From positions 1,235,001 to 1,299,000 of the forward strand of contig JAQGEQ010000192.1 of NCBI GenBank assembly GCA_034620365.1: a stretch of DNA of 64,000 bases, read 5' to 3'. A program made the position numbers and the translations under genes. Origin of the DNA: Pegea sp. RAD2-039. Its lineage: Eukaryota; Chordata; Thaliacea; Salpida; Salpidae. How positions within the stretch are numbered: position 1 is the stretch's first letter; each line of letters starts with the position of its first letter. Shown one piece after another: positions 45,306 through 60,628 of this stretch. The notes below the pieces were generated by a model. That model searched no databases. It was not told the DNA's origin and worked only from the letters and a program-made list of their open reading frames with translations.

Positions 45306-48170
45306 TTTATTTGTTACAAAAAATTGCTTTTTTTAAAAAACAAAGTCTACAAAAAAATATTGTTTTTAAGTAAACGTTAGAATTTTATTTTTGATAATAG
45401 TTTTTTGAAATTATTATCGAAAATAATAATTAAGCAAAAAAAGAAAATAAATGATTTTTTAGATTATAAAAATAATTTAGTGAAATATTTATAAAATAAA
45501 TTTATAACATCTAGCATTCAAAACTTTTAAGTATTACAGAACTTCATCAAATTCTGCGTCAAAAACAAATATTAAAAACTAGTTGATAAATTTACCAACT
45601 AAATCACGCAACACAAAAGATTCATTCTGAAAAAAAGTTCATCATTTTCAAATATATATATGGGCCCCTATATATTTCTTGCTCTAATTAGCTAACAGCT
45701 CTTACAACAAATAAGTAAAATGCCTCAATTTTTTTTTAACAAATTTCATTTTATTTATAGTTGTTGATATACAGAGCTACTATTAGACTAGTTATCATAA
45801 ATATATTTTCTTAATATAAAAACTTTATCTTATTATATATTTAGACTTTATAAACAAAACAGTTTTATCTTAGAAAATCTTTCACTATTAAAATAGAAAC
45901 TTTTAATCAACAAAAATATTAAAAATAAAACAAACCTTACTAAATACTAGCAGCATAGCTAAAAATTTTGTTTTATTAAATTTTAATTATAAAAAAAATT
46001 AATCAAAAATTTAAAGAAACAATGCTGCTTTTAGCAAATTTTTCAAGCGCTCAACTCAACCACTAACTAGACTTCTGTTAATGAGAAATTTTGACCATTT
46101 TTGTACAATGATTTTTTATGAAAGTCTCCCATACAAACGGAAGCAATGAATAATGATAACATTTTAGATGTAAATCTTCATCCACAAGTTCGCTTATAAA
46201 AATTTGCAAATGTTTATACTAAAAAGAATTGTACTTACTCAAAGTATTTAAAAAGAAGAAAATATATTTCTTTAACTACTATCAGTTAAATAATGAATAT
46301 TTTTACGGGTTACGGCTTATCAAGCTTGATTACTATATGGAGATTTATATTTTAAAAAATTAATCTATTATATTACAGCTGCTTTGGATTTTGCAACAAC
46401 ATAAAAATAAATTCCTCAAGTCTGAAATACTATAAAAAACTAAATAAAAAACTAATTCATAATAATTTATACAACCTAACTCTATCTTAAGAAAAAAAAC
46501 TTTATATAAAAGGAAGAACAGTCTAAGGGTAAAATAACTTTTTCAAATACTGCCTAGAATCAAAAAAAAAATTATATACAAAACCTTTTTGTCAAAAATA
46601 AGACTTAATTTTTAACATAACAGTAGTAGAAATTCTTCAAATACTAAGGAAAATAAAAAAAATAATCAAAATTAAATTCATTACAATTTAACTAGTTATA
46701 ATCTTTAAAATAAAACTTTAGTTCTTTAAAAACTCATTTCTGTAGATGGACAAAACGTCTAGTCTATCAGCTAATATGTTATGCTTTCCACAAATCGGTT
46801 CTAATATCACCTCATCGTCAAAAACCCAATACATCGCGATATAATACATCGCGATATAATACGTCAAAAATCAAGCGCAGAAAGCATCTTCCTTAACGAT
46901 GGATAAATAAACCACTACCATCTAATTTGCATCTGGAAAAGCAAATGCTAAGAGGTAACGCCAGAAAAAAAACCTACGTTTGCAATATCACTATCCCAGG
47001 TCAATAGGACGTCTCACCTAACAAGTTTTAAAGAATAGGGATATGCCTCTATATACTATAATCAATCCTATACAATCTGATCTTTAAGGAAAGTTTGGTT
47101 GAGGACTTTCTGCAACTATCGCTTTGACACCTTCAGATGATTGCAAAAACAAAGTTGAATATCAAACTGATCATAGAAAAAATATATATCAGATACAAGT
47201 TAAATTAGTGAAATGTTTGAACTGCAGTTATACTAAAGCATATATAATAAAAATACATTTTTATCTGATATTTGTGTTAGGTGAAAACCTTTTTCAATTG
47301 AGTTTTTTAATTTATATTTATTCAATTACAAGCTCAGATGAAAATACTAAAAATAATAATCACTTTTTAATAGATTATGAACAGCTCAATAAATATTCTA
47401 TTTTTTTGAAATCTGAAACTTGCTATGATTTTACAGAAAAAAATAGAAATTGAATCAAATCTTATAATAGTTGTTTGATATATAAATATCAAAAACTATT
47501 TTCCAAGTTTGATTTCATTATAAATTGTTGACAAATCACAACATAATATTTGAAATTTAAAAAATCAGTTTAATATATGCAACATAAAAATATAACTAAT
47601 AAGATATTGTTTAACAAGTACATAAAGTTGAAAACTTTATACATGTTTCACAAATGTTCTAATAGCAACATAAATGTTTAAATAACATATTCAAGGTAAA
47701 GATATAAAAGTTATCCTTCTCAACAACAATCAAATCTATAAATTAGAATTGAAAATATAGAGTGAGCTAAGACAACATACAATAAAGTATATAAATGTAT
47801 AAAAAATAAAATATATAAACTGAACAATAAAACTAGAGTGTAAAGTAAATAACCAAAGTAGAACAAAGGACTCATTTAAAAAGCCAACTTTGCACATGTT
47901 ATCTGTTCTGAGTATCTCTTTTTAAAACTTGATAAAGCCAAATTTACTATGACAAATGGAACTTTCTAGAACAGACTGCTATTTCATTAAGCAATTTTAA
48001 TTTACAGTGCGTTTATTTCATCATTTTAAAGTTTATCTTGAAAAGATCAAGGGTTTTTAATATTTAATGTATAAATGATACAAATTGTAATTTTTTTCTT
48101 CGCCGGAATTTTTATTGTTTATATACATAACATATATTATTAATAGTTTATTTTTTAAATATAGAAAGTC
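45306..48170. other. A-rich region upstream of the KH-like gene
   Basis: Very AT-rich and, read along the minus-strand gene, T-rich, like the segments upstream of the other genes. Contains a near-perfect palindrome (45650-45677) and a 15-bp tandem repeat (46829-46860). The open frame 47124-47453 has no recognisable motif. Confidence 0.35.
46829..46860. repeat. Short tandem repeat, 15-bp unit ATACATCGCGATATA
   Basis: Two perfect copies (46829-46843, 46844-46858) and the beginning of a third. Each unit holds the palindrome ATATCGCGATAT in part (TCGCGA core). Confidence 0.8.
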
Positions 48171-49200
48171 GAGAAGTTGTCAAGGCGGGGACAGGCTGCC
48201 AAAGGCAGGCTGTTCACAGAACCTAGTAGTCCGTCGCTAGTAGAAAAACTTACATTTCTGAAAGAACACTTTTATTTTAGAAAGAAACCTTTTACCAAAT
48301 TCTTATGTCACGTCAGTAGAACGCTGAAGTAGTCAGAGACTCATCCATAAATGAATTCACCAGAGATCTGATAATATTGAGCATAACAACTTCGAGTTAA
48401 ATAAGTAATTCATCATGCAGTAACACTTAATAATTCCTAGAGGAACAACAGAATCTTTGGTGGTAGCTATTCAACAGATTATGTTTAAGAAACAGTGACA
48501 TTTTATGGATGTGAAGAAAATTGCAAAAAATTAACTGCAGCGATCGCAAGAAAAAAGTGAAAGGTACTAGATCTGTAAACTTTGAAAATTATCGTGTCAG
48601 ATTGAGAATATGCCTAAGATAGAGATAGAAAGGATATTTACTGATGTGATTTTCAACTGGGGTTGTCCAGAAAGCAGTCTGATAGAAAAATAAGAAAAAC
48701 TGAAAATAAGACAAAAAAAACTATGTTGACAATCATAGCCTATAAGTATATGTGCTCTACTCAGCTTAATAAAAGTATAAGCCATGCCATCGTGGATGAT
48801 GAATCAGCTAGGGTAGAAAAGATAAAAGACGAAAGCAAAAGAGATACAAACTTCTTCACAAGATTAAAAGAAGTTAAGGGAGTTCAATGCTTTGTTGAGG
48901 AATATAGCCAGTACCAATAAGCACGATTTTCTAGTCTCTTTCGCACATAATAACAATTGTTATCTCAAGATTATCTTAGATCATCATCGATGAAAACAAG
49001 TGATGGCAAGAGGACAATAGAGTGACAGAAAAGTAAGAAGTTTACAGTTAAAGAATTCAGCGGTCCGATTCAGATAAGGAAATAACTTTAAGCTTTGATA
49101 ATCTGAAGACCAGAAGTTGTAGCGTCGAACTAAGGAGCAGACAGGACAAGCAACGTTGTAGTTTATCGGTCTACGAGATCATCAAAAGGTATGCCTTTAA
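48171..49200. other. Unclassified, less AT-rich segment
   Basis: A kilobase with higher GC than both flanks and several short frames (for example 48663-48920, rich in Lys, Glu and Arg). It probably represents decayed transposon sequence, but no transposase, reverse-transcriptase or integrase motif could be read. Confidence 0.3.
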
Positions 49201-50091
49201 AATATTACACGTGGGACTAGTGGAACTTGGACGTTTATACAAGATAAGTGTGTTCTCAATTCATTTACTTTTCTTGTTAATTGAAGTTTAGCTCTTAATT
49301 AAAAGATTTTTTAGATGTTTCTTCTGTATTGAAAATTTATTCATCATTTATTTTTTTGAGTATTAAAATAATTAATAATGAAAGTATTTTTAAAGCCATT
49401 TTAACCAAGGTATTTCAAGTTTATGTTTCAATATCTTTTTGAAATTAGGTTATGTTTTTATATTATTTTCTAATATATTCGCATAAGTTTTATTTTTTTT
49501 GCGGATCTACTAAAGTATTTGTTGTTACACTTATACAAATTCATTTGATATTTTTATGGCGATGGGAATCTTAAAAACCTTATTGAACTTATTTTAAAAC
49601 TTATTTAGACAATTTTTTTATCTTCAGTTGTTGAAATTTGAATTAAATTGTAGCTTTATCAATTTAGCTTTAATTAAAAATATGTTTTATAGATTCTATT
49701 ATCTAGTGGTTAATCAAATTAGGTTATTTTTCATTGTTGTGTTACTATATTTTTTTATTATATTATTGTCTTTAATTTTCAAATTTAAAGAAGAATAACT
49801 TTTTTATCATGTTTATATGTTGTTAAAATTAACTTTAGATTTAGTTGGAAATTTGAATTACAACTTTTTTAACATTTAATTTGTATATACTTGCATTTTT
49901 TATTATCATTTGTAGCTAAAAAGATTCCGTTTAGTATTTTTTTGTTATATGTATAATGTTTTATATGCTAATGTAATATATTTAGTAAAATTTTTGATGC
50001 TTTTAATACATTTATATAAGTTCTAAATCATGTATATTAAATTTATAAACTTATTTATTTGAAAGTTTGCTTAGAGATTCTTCTTTTACAG
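49201..50091. other. T-rich segment ending in an acceptor upstream of PTGES2
   Basis: Strongly T-rich on the plus strand, ending in TTCTTTTACAG at 50091, 17 bases before the PTGES2 start. Interpretable as a 5'UTR intron or outron with promoter; no coding sequence seen. Confidence 0.4.
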
Positions 50092-50108
50092 CTATTATTT
50101 GTGAAAAC

Positions 50109-52021
<1,913 letters not shown>

Positions 52022-52488
52022 TTTCAAATGATTTCCAATTAGTCAAGTGTTTGTTCATTATGATTGATATTTTATATACATTTATATATCTTCTGCAATT
52101 TTGATCTTTAGCATTCAGACGTTGTTGTTGAATAAATTGGAAATAAGATTGGAAAGTGTAAATAAGTTTTTCAAATTTTTTTAGTATTTTACTTAAAGTA
52201 CAAAATACTTTAAAGACAAAAGATTTTACATGATTATTAAAATCAAGATTATTTTAGGTAAAGTTTTTTATTTACAAATTCTAGGAACCCTACTAACAAC
52301 TTGCAAATGTGAATTTTATTTTAAACAACTTCAACAAATTTTCATTTAAAGGGATTTAAAAGATGAAATTTATGAGAATATGTTTACAAGCATTTATAAA
52401 AATTAGAAAAAAATTAAACGGAAAAGCAGAATATATAGCAATGTGGTAATAAAGATTTTGTGATCAAAATAAAAAGTTTCAAAATAGA

Positions 52489-53790
52489 TTATAATGAATT
52501 GTATAAAGATATAATTCCTTGAACAGCTAATATAGAGCTTTCAAAGTCACTTTGTTCAAGTCCATGCTTATAGTACTGATGTAAATATGATTTTGATAGA
52601 AATAAGTTCCATGCTTTAGCAGATATAGTTGTAAATGCTTTTACAGATGACACTCCATTTGTTAATGTTGTGAGACTTTTTTCATATTTTCCAAAAGGTA
52701 AATTACATCTCCAAAAGTTCATATTATCTTCTAACATAGTAAATGTTGGAAACCATGATAATGGAAGATTTATATTTTGGCTAATGTTGTATTTATCTGC
52801 TTCAAACCCACGCATAATAAACAGATTTTTAAAAAACTTCTTTTTATCAGGGTTATCATGAAATGATAGTAGGCGTAAGTGCTTTTGGACACTATTTCCA
52901 ATTTCATTCCAAGAAAAAGTTGTAAATGGAATGGATGCATTTGGCATATTTGGTACAGACATTAAGTCAAGAATCTTATAACTACTACCTCCTGTTGTTG
53001 CTAGAGTCAGATCTTTAAGGATGCTTTTATTATATTTTGTATAAGAACATCCATTATTTCTAAAACAAGGTAACAAAACTGAAGATAATTCTCTAGATGC
53101 TACAGTATTCATATGCGAAAATGAGACATTCTTAATAAACAAATCTTTACGACAAACTTCATGAAGACGGTTGTTATGTAAAGAAAGACAAACATCACTG
53201 CTACAGTTCATGTTAGCTAAAGATAAAATCGCATTATAATACTGAACAGCAACTTCACCCTGAGAATATGGAAGAACATATGGATTGACAATCGTGGCTC
53301 GTGGGTAGTTCTCCCTTAGTTCATTCAAATAATATGAGCCAACACCTGATCCTGTTCCTCCAGCAATACTCATCATAACTATAAACCCATCTAAGGAGTC
53401 ACATTTTTCTACCTCTTTTCTTATTTTATTTGCTATTACATCTTTAAACTTAGGACCAAGAACATTATACCCAAAAGCCCAATTATTTCCAGAGCCACTG
53501 TTATAATAGAAATGTTGATCAAGTGAATAATTCCATTGATTCTTCTTTTGTTCCTTGAGAGCTTTTCCAACTGCTTTTGGTTCCATGTCAATCATTACAC
53601 ATCTCGCCTCATATTTTCCACTTGAATTTTCATTAAAAAATGAGTTTAGAGTTTCATTAGTGAAAATCTGTTTATCTTTTTTTAGATGTACATCTTTAAC
53701 TTCACTAGTGGCATTATTATACAAATTTTCTATCAAGTTATGACCAATCTGTATTCCACATTGACCTAGGTTGATGGTTATGCATGACAT
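52489..53790 (-). CDS. TUBD1: Delta-tubulin, single exon
   Basis: Complete 433-residue tubulin on the minus strand without introns. The N-terminus MSCITINLGQCGIQIGHNLI and the GTP-binding loop AGGTGSGVG (143-151) identify the superfamily. DMEPKAVGKAL, SGSGNNWAFGYNVLGPKF, IRKEVEKCDSLDGF and the C-terminal KAWNLFLSKSYLHQYYKHGL match delta-tubulin rather than alpha, beta, gamma or epsilon. Delta-tubulin is needed for triplet microtubules of centrioles and basal bodies, so the organism should build ciliary or flagellar basal bodies. The protein lacks the acidic tail of alpha/beta-tubulins, as expected. It lies tail to tail with PTGES2, 467 bases apart. An acceptor-like TTTTATAG sits directly before the start. 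Being intronless while the neighbours are intron-rich is unusual. Confidence 0.93.
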   Translation of the reverse strand: MSCITINLGQCGIQIGHNLIENLYNNATSEVKDVHLKKDKQIFTNETLNSFFNENSSGKYEARCVMIDMEPKAVGKALKEQKKNQWNYSLDQHFYYNSGSGNNWAFGYNVLGPKFKDVIANKIRKEVEKCDSLDGFIVMMSIAGGTGSGVGSYYLNELRENYPRATIVNPYVLPYSQGEVAVQYYNAILSLANMNCSSDVCLSLHNNRLHEVCRKDLFIKNVSFSHMNTVASRELSSVLLPCFRNNGCSYTKYNKSILKDLTLATTGGSSYKILDLMSVPNMPNASIPFTTFSWNEIGNSVQKHLRLLSFHDNPDKKKFFKNLFIMRGFEADKYNISQNINLPLSWFPTFTMLEDNMNFWRCNLPFGKYEKSLTTLTNGVSSVKAFTTISAKAWNLFLSKSYLHQYYKHGLEQSDFESSILAVQGIISLYNSL

Positions 53791-54585
53791 TTCTATAAAA
53801 TACTTTTATAACTGATAACAGTAAAAAAACTAACAATTAAAGTAATCAAATAATTAGTAATAATTTATATTCAATGAATAAAAATATAACTTTAATTTAA
53901 AAAGCTATAAAAACTATAAATAATATGATAATTAATAGACATAATGTATAACTATTCAATTATAAATAAACAAAAAAATTGCAAATTGTTATACAAACGA
54001 TGAATTTATAAGCAAAAACATCAACTTAGCTTAGAAACCTTTTTAATACAAAAAATTGTAGCTTACTTATTAAAAACTGTAAATAATCTTTTTTTTTTAA
54101 TTTCTTTAAATATATTAAATTAAATGTAATAACTTTATTGATAAACTTTATATAGAATCTTATGATTTTTACTTTAAATCAAATAAATTAAAGTTGACTC
54201 CAATTACCAATAAAATAAAAACAGCATTTATGTACTAACGGCTTTTTGAGAGTAATAACAAATTTGAAATCTGAAAAGCATGTTAAAAATTTGATGTTCG
54301 GCATACAACAATCCAACTTCAAACTACTAACAAACATTTTAAAATTGAACTGTGAATAAATATTTTTAAACTGTACTAAAAAACAGATTTTAAAGTACTG
54401 AACAAATTTTCTACTACTTATAAGAATTTTCAAGTAGTTCTTGGACTTTTAGTGTTTGATACACTGGCCGAGAAAACTTATCTTATAGAAGTATCAGTAA
54501 CATCGAGCTTATTTCTTAAATCTTATTTTTTTCATTAATAATTGTTTACCATTAAATCAAGTTTCAGCGCAGTTTCGTTGATTTT
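53791..54585. other. AT-rich DNA upstream of delta-tubulin
   Basis: A-rich on plus, so T-rich along the delta-tubulin gene. No gene seen. Confidence 0.4.
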
Positions 54586-55334
54586 TTCAGACTATCATTT
54601 CCTTATTTTATGTTTTAACAATAAAGCCCATATAACTTATTACCTTTTAACTGTCTATGATATCCAGAAATATCTTCCGCATTCAACTCTCCTGTATGAA
54701 GTCCTCATATTATAAAAGATATTACAAAGCTTGGATCCGTTAAAGAGAAGGGATCTTCAGGAAAGCTTTCCTTAGATGTCAAATACCCTTTTACTCATAC
54801 GAAGACTGTCTCTATAAGTTAATGTTAAATCCTTGCAATATCGCCATCTTTTTTCACCTTGTATTATTAATGGCTCTAAAATTATTAATGGTTTATGCCG
54901 TTTTAACTTCGCAGATTACTTTACAGATTGTAATCTCCCATACGTCCTCAAAGGCTTTTCATTCAAAATTAACTGCCCAGCAACTTTATAAACACCCAGT
55001 GGAGTAACAGCTTTTTAATAGAATAATAAATGTTTGGAGTTCCCTTCCCTATTCCACCACTGCATCAAAAATTATCGAATCTTTTAAAAATTGTGAAAAA
55101 GACAAGACTTAAGTAATTTACTTATCAAGTGATGTGTAACACTCCTAGTTTCCTCATCTTCTATTCTGCCATTTCAAATATTCAATTTATAGTTAACTTT
55201 AACAGTGTTTGTTATCTTTCTGTACTAATGTTAAGTTGTGACACCTAAGACCTTTTTGCTCAAAAATATTTGATTTTTGTCCGCTATATGAACTGTTGAA
55301 TTTGTCACTCGCAGCTATGTGTTAAATAAATAAG
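54586..55334 (+). mobile_element. CR1-like LINE, 3' end of ORF2 plus 3' UTR
   Basis: Broken frames give SLDPLKRRDLQES (the conserved Lxx.RR segment of CR1 C-termini), FNFADYFTDCNLPYVLKG, and NRIINVWSSLPYS...IIESFKN (the R...WN.LP......FK signature near the end of ORF2). About 230 bases of non-coding sequence follow and end in the family tail AACTGTTGAATTTGTCACTC with TTAAATAAATAAG. It is 5'-truncated and carries stops and frameshifts. Confidence 0.75.
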
Positions 55335-56828
55335 ATCAATTTACTATAAGACTAGCTAAGCGCATCAGTAGAAAAAAAAACTTACATATGACTGTCAATT
55401 GTGCCAAAAAAGCAGTATAGTAAAGCAATTATTTTGATGGCAGTGTTCGACTTCTACTTCACAGAAAAATTATCAAAATGTACAAGGTCTTTTGACTATA
55501 TTAAATATTTATATTTCTGTTTATAAAACCTACAAATTTGTTGTTGTATTGCGAAAATGTATATATAAAACGAAACAAATGAAGCAGTAAACTTTTTAAT
55601 CTTTATAACTTCTTCTACACACCTAAAAACCTCATTTTCATTTTTGCATTAACAAGTAGATAATTAACAAGATATTTGTAAATTAATATAATAAAACTTT
55701 CAATTTATATGATGAATCTAATAAGAAAAATGGTTTTACAGTTTATCAAAATAAATCAGGTTTGCTCCTAACAAGTATGGATTAAATTGCCTCCAAGTGT
55801 AACTGCCATAGTTTAGTTCATTTTATATTATAAAAGTTTACTTTGGCGAAAAGAGAAGTAAAACAAAAAAGAAAATCTCACGGCTTACAAATCTGTTTAG
55901 TTGTACAAATAGTTTTTTTCCAAAAAAGTATAAGAGGTTTTCGGTATCGGGACAAGCATAATTCAAAATTCTGAAAATTTGAGGAAAAAGAGAATGTTCT
56001 TTAATTATCATTAATCTTTTGTCTAATTTTGTTCCATAAGTATTATAACTCTATAAATAAGGTTTATAATTTGTTTATAACTCACAATAAAATTGTTAAT
56101 TTGATACTTGCATGTGACTTTAATAATAATTTGTTGTTTATATAGCTATCTGTGAAAAATTATAAAAAATATGATAAATTTTTTTGGAAAAAGTAGATTT
56201 TACAAAAATATTTAAGAAAGATTCTATTTTATTAACAAACACTACTTGTGTAATTAAATTTTTTATTTGTAAATTCCAATTTATTACATAAATGATTCAC
56301 CACAAGGTGATTATTTGCGCTCATAGCAACCAAAGGTTTACAAGTAAAGAAAGTTTTAAGCTACCTGGTTGTTTAAATTTCTTTGTTTTGAGCTTAATTA
56401 AGCTGCAGATTTCTTTTTACATATAGTCTTAATTGTGGTAACATTTTTATTCAAACGCTATTTGTTGTGGGGAATGAAAGTTTATAATGCTACTTAAGTA
56501 TTTAGCTTGACTTGTAATTTAGCTTATACATCAAACAAAATTATATTTGGAAATGAAGTTTTATTCTGCAAATCTTTTTTAAATGACTTTATAAGTCTTT
56601 TTGTTTTGATTTTTTTATGTTTTATGCAAAAATTAATCCAAAATCACATTCATTGATTGTAAAAAATAACTTTAATTTGTATATTATTTGTATATATGCT
56701 GTTTTTATTCTAACTTTATTATTGATTTTTTTTCATTTTGTAAAATTGATTTGCTGATCTTATATATATATATATAATAATTGCTTTAATAAAACATTAC
56801 AATTATAATAATCCCTTTTTCATTTTAG
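55335..56828. other. AT-rich DNA ending in an acceptor before the next gene
   Basis: No gene recognised. The last 600 bases are T-rich with a TA dinucleotide run (about 56763-56777) and end in TTCATTTTAG at 56828, 69 bases before the next start codon. Confidence 0.4.
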
Positions 56829-56897
56829 GAAAAAATAAGCCATATCATCTTTTTAAAACTTATGTGTAATATAAAACCTGTATAAGTTTTTGCTATA

Positions 56898-57723
56898 ATG
56901 AGTTTAAATCTTGATGTTCAGCGTTTAAACTTCTGGAAAGAATTAATACATAAAGAGCAAAGCACACGTGTGCAATGGAATAAGACACATAGTGAATATG
57001 TAGATTCGGACAGAGTGATATCTGGAAATGCCAATGTTAAAAGTAAAAGAATCAGAAAGTTAGAAGATGCTATACCGCGCCGAAAACTTTCTAATGATTT
57101 AGTTTTACCAACAATCAAATATCCAAAGAAGAAAGAAAATGAAATGATAAAAATTATCAGATTACAACGAGAGTATGAAGCAAGGTATGGTGATGATTTA
57201 AATAATGTTGGAATAATGGATATGAAACCAGCACCGTTAAGTTAGTTTTTAGTATATGATCTAGTTTAATAACCTAAAACTTATCTTTTGGGCTTAATTA
57301 TTCTACAAAATTATAAAAGATCGAATAAAAATTTGTTTAAACATTTACCTTTCTTGAATGTATATGATTTAATAATCCATTAAAAGTTAACTAAAATTTG
57401 TTTATTTGATAACTTTTATAAAATATTTTAAATTCAAACTTAAAATTATTGTAGAAATTCGTCAGAAACTTTATGATGGTTTTACAAAAGAAGAAAAAGG
57501 TCGATATCAATACCTTGCTCATCGAAAATTGACTAAACCTGAAGATAAGTTTCAATATCCACTATTATCATCTTGGGATATAGGCTGGAAGGTTTCTGAA
57601 CAAGCTCAACTGTATCGTAATCCAATTCATGGAAGATCTAGAATTGTTCGAGATACATTTTATAAAAATAATGGAATTCTTTACCCTACATCAGAAGCTG
57701 CAGGAATTTCTACTGCTTTATAA
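56898..57723 (+). CDS. SPMIP1/ATP6V1FNB-like protein, two exons
   Basis: Two exons (56898-57240, 57455-57723) give 203 residues. The N-terminus has NFWKELIHKEQSTRVQWNK in the form LNFWKELIHKEQSTR; the C-terminal half reads IRQKLYDGFTKEEKGRYQYL, then KPEDKFQYPLLSSWDIGWK and GRSRIVRDTFYKNNGI. This order (FWKExIxKExxTR, then GRYQYL, YPLLSSWxxGW, DTFYxxNG) resembles, from memory, the small protein ATP6V1FNB, renamed SPMIP1, a microtubule inner protein of sperm axonemes. No signal peptide or membrane segment; rich in charged and aromatic residues as is usual in such proteins. The orthology rests on recalled motifs only, so I leave the symbol empty. Confidence 0.55.
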
Positions 57724-60606
57724 ACTCTGTTTTGTCCATGTAAATTAAAACCTTTTTTGTCACTGTATCTTTTCTTTATATAATACACTTTTAATTCAGT
57801 AGATTGAACTTGTTGTTAAATAGGTTGCTGTTTGTGCCAATTTGGTGCAATAATTATATTACTTGTTGCACATCACGTTCTGCCTGGTAAGTAAATCACT
57901 ACCAGTTATTTTATGAGATTATTTCACTCTTGAGTGAGTTTCTATCGTTCAACTTTTTATTATTGATGTAATTTCTTTAAACTTACGCTTTGCACTAATA
58001 TGATAATTATATGATTTAATAGAAATCTTTCTTTCTTATTTTTCTTGTTTGCTTTATCCTTCAGAACTATGTATCTTACAAATAACTTTCGATGTGAATA
58101 CGAAATATAACTTGCGCATATTTAATGAATATTTTTTGTGATTTTATATAAAACTCAAAAAAGGAACAAACATTAGGTCAGAGAAACATAGAAAATTAGT
58201 TGCTAGAATTTGTAGAATACTTTGTGAAAAGTTTTACTTTTTTGTACAGTTCTAGTGAGAAATCAAAATAAGCTTCAAATGTCTACTTTATCTACATTCT
58301 AGCTAAAAAAACTACAAGCAATGCAGTTTAAATCAGTCTAAAAGATATTAAAATACTCATTAGTGTCTAAAAAATTATAAGTTCATAGAATATTTTAAAA
58401 AGATCCTAACTTTGGTAAAATTAGTTAAAATTAAAATTTATTAAATTTTTCCAGGCTTATGAAGAGCTTTAAAAGGAATTGATAAACAAGAAGGTTCTCA
58501 AACTTTGACTTCCCTGATGATGCTTTAGTTATTTTGAGAAGTCAAAAAGTTAAGGTGTCTTTTTGAAAAATTAGTAATGTGTAAGTATAAGTTTTTGTAG
58601 TTGAATGTTTTAAGACTCATTTTTGAGAGTTATGTACTTTATCATCTTGCTTTTTCTTTGTGTGCAATACTGATTGATTCCCTACAAACGGTGGCAACAC
58701 GAACGGAAAAACCTTCGACTGTAGAAAAGTGATAGAGTAAGGTTCTGGTTGCATACCAACAAGCATAATGAGGTTATACTATAAATGTTAGTGCAGTATA
58801 GTGTGAATAAACCATTTCCATGATGTAGTTTTATATTATTAATTATATTAATTTTTTCAATACTGCAAATCTAATACTTGGAACTAGATGCCATCAGACG
58901 TTGTCATGTCAAACTCTCTCGTGCTATTCAAGAAGAAGTTGGGCCGCTTTAATATTACCACAATTCTTGTTTTTAAAATATGATTCTTTTTGTCTTTTTT
59001 ATATCATTAACATTTTGTGTAATTATTCATTGTTACATTGGATGGGAACTACTGAAATGTCATGTGCTACATCTTTTTTTTCTATATTTGTACCTTAATT
59101 ATATATAATAGATATTACTAGATATAATATTGTTTTGAGATTGTGTGTTAACGAAAAAAGTTCTTTTTGGGAACCCTCCTTTGCATTCAAACTTGCGTTT
59201 GAAATCCAAATATTTTCTAAACTTTTAAATAAAAGAATGTTCTAGGCAACAGCATACCAAGTAGTGCACATTACTTGTAATTTATTTACCAACACTAAGA
59301 CATGGCAGCTATCAACCTAAATTGAAAATAAATGTGTACCTACTCTGATTGATATACATTAATTGAATAACAGATTGCTCGAGTTTACGACTCAAATAAT
59401 TTACGCCCTGTAACAAGTTTCCTTGAAGTAAAGGATTTTCATTGGCGATGCTTGAAGTCTGAAGAAAGTGCATAAGTAAAATTATGCTGAGAAAGTAACT
59501 GATAAACCAATGAAAAGAGATATAAAGGAAGTAAAGAAATAAAAAATTATAATTTTTTGGTATTTCGGTAGGCATGTTTGTATCAAAATAAGCTAATGTG
59601 TAAGAAACATAAGCCCTACAAGACATTATAACTACATTTTTAAAGGGTTACGATGAAATCATTGGGCGATCCTTATCTTTCTTATGCTTTCTTCGTTTTT
59701 CAGCACTTGCGTGACTCACGAAAGATGTTGATGTACTACCATGAGAAATTATACTTTTATAACAATCTACTTCTAGCAATATTCAATATAACAGTGAAAG
59801 ATGTTTAACATTTTGTGAAAAAACGTTTTTCAATAGTTGAAAGATATATAAAAGACTATTTTCGGCAACTAATCAAACATTCATCAACGATTTTTCTCCT
59901 TGAAAGTTGAATCCCATATAATTACACTTAAGATGTTTATATATAAAGTATTAAGTGTCACTATTAGAACAATATGAATCAAATCAAAGTATGATTTTTT
60001 TAAATAAAGTTTTATACAATCGTTTTAGGGGATGTCCAAAAGTTTTAAGTTCTTGTGAAAATCATAATTTACTTTAAATGTTTAAACAATATTGTTAATT
60101 TTTTGTGCTGGAGTTTGAGACTTTTTTAAAATTTTGTTTTGTGCAAGCTGTGTGATTTTTTTATCTGAAGCCATGCCATAATCTGTAAATAAATTATTAA
60201 AGTTCATTTATGTATCGTTTTGTTCAAACTTAATAAAAGACTATTTGTGATAGAATTGTTTTAAATATGAAAAAAACTTAATAATATATATTTATTATCT
60301 TTCTAAATGAATTAAATATGATCTGTTAGATTATTGATTAAGTTGGTACATTTTTTATAGTTAATTTATACTCATAGTCGTTGATGTTACTATTTGTTAA
60401 ATATTTAAGAAAAATAAAAGATTTCACTTACCTATATTTATCATTTTACTCCATTTAAAAACTAAAAACATAAAAATTTTTCTGTAATTTTAAAAAAGAA
60501 TGTTATAAAGTAAGGAAACTGCTTATATTCAGTAAAGCATCTGTCATAAAAGTATAAACTTCTAAGAAATTACATGTTTATAATTTTATCTTTTTCTTAT
60601 TGACAG
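57724..60606. other. Nearly 3 kb without a recognised gene
   Basis: AT-rich throughout with a slightly less AT-rich patch at 58670-58790. Open frames at 58901-59098 and 59312-59626 show no known motif. The last 600 bases are T-rich and end in TTATTGACAG at 60606, just before the ASCC2 start. Confidence 0.4.
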
Positions 60607-60628
60607 TTGAAAACTTAGGAAGTTTATA

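Noticed and set aside
47124..47453. 109-codon open frame upstream of the less AT-rich segment
   Set aside because: Composition typical of random AT-rich sequence, no motif and no exon signals.
48663..48920. 85-codon charged open frame
   Set aside because: No recognisable domain; a transposon fragment is possible but cannot be shown.
56763..56777. TA dinucleotide run as a TATA-type promoter
   Set aside because: A simple-sequence run in AT-rich DNA is not evidence of a promoter; listed only as composition.
59312..59626. 104-codon hydrophobic minus-strand frame
   Set aside because: Hydrophobicity follows from AT-rich codons; there is no family signature or nearby gene structure.
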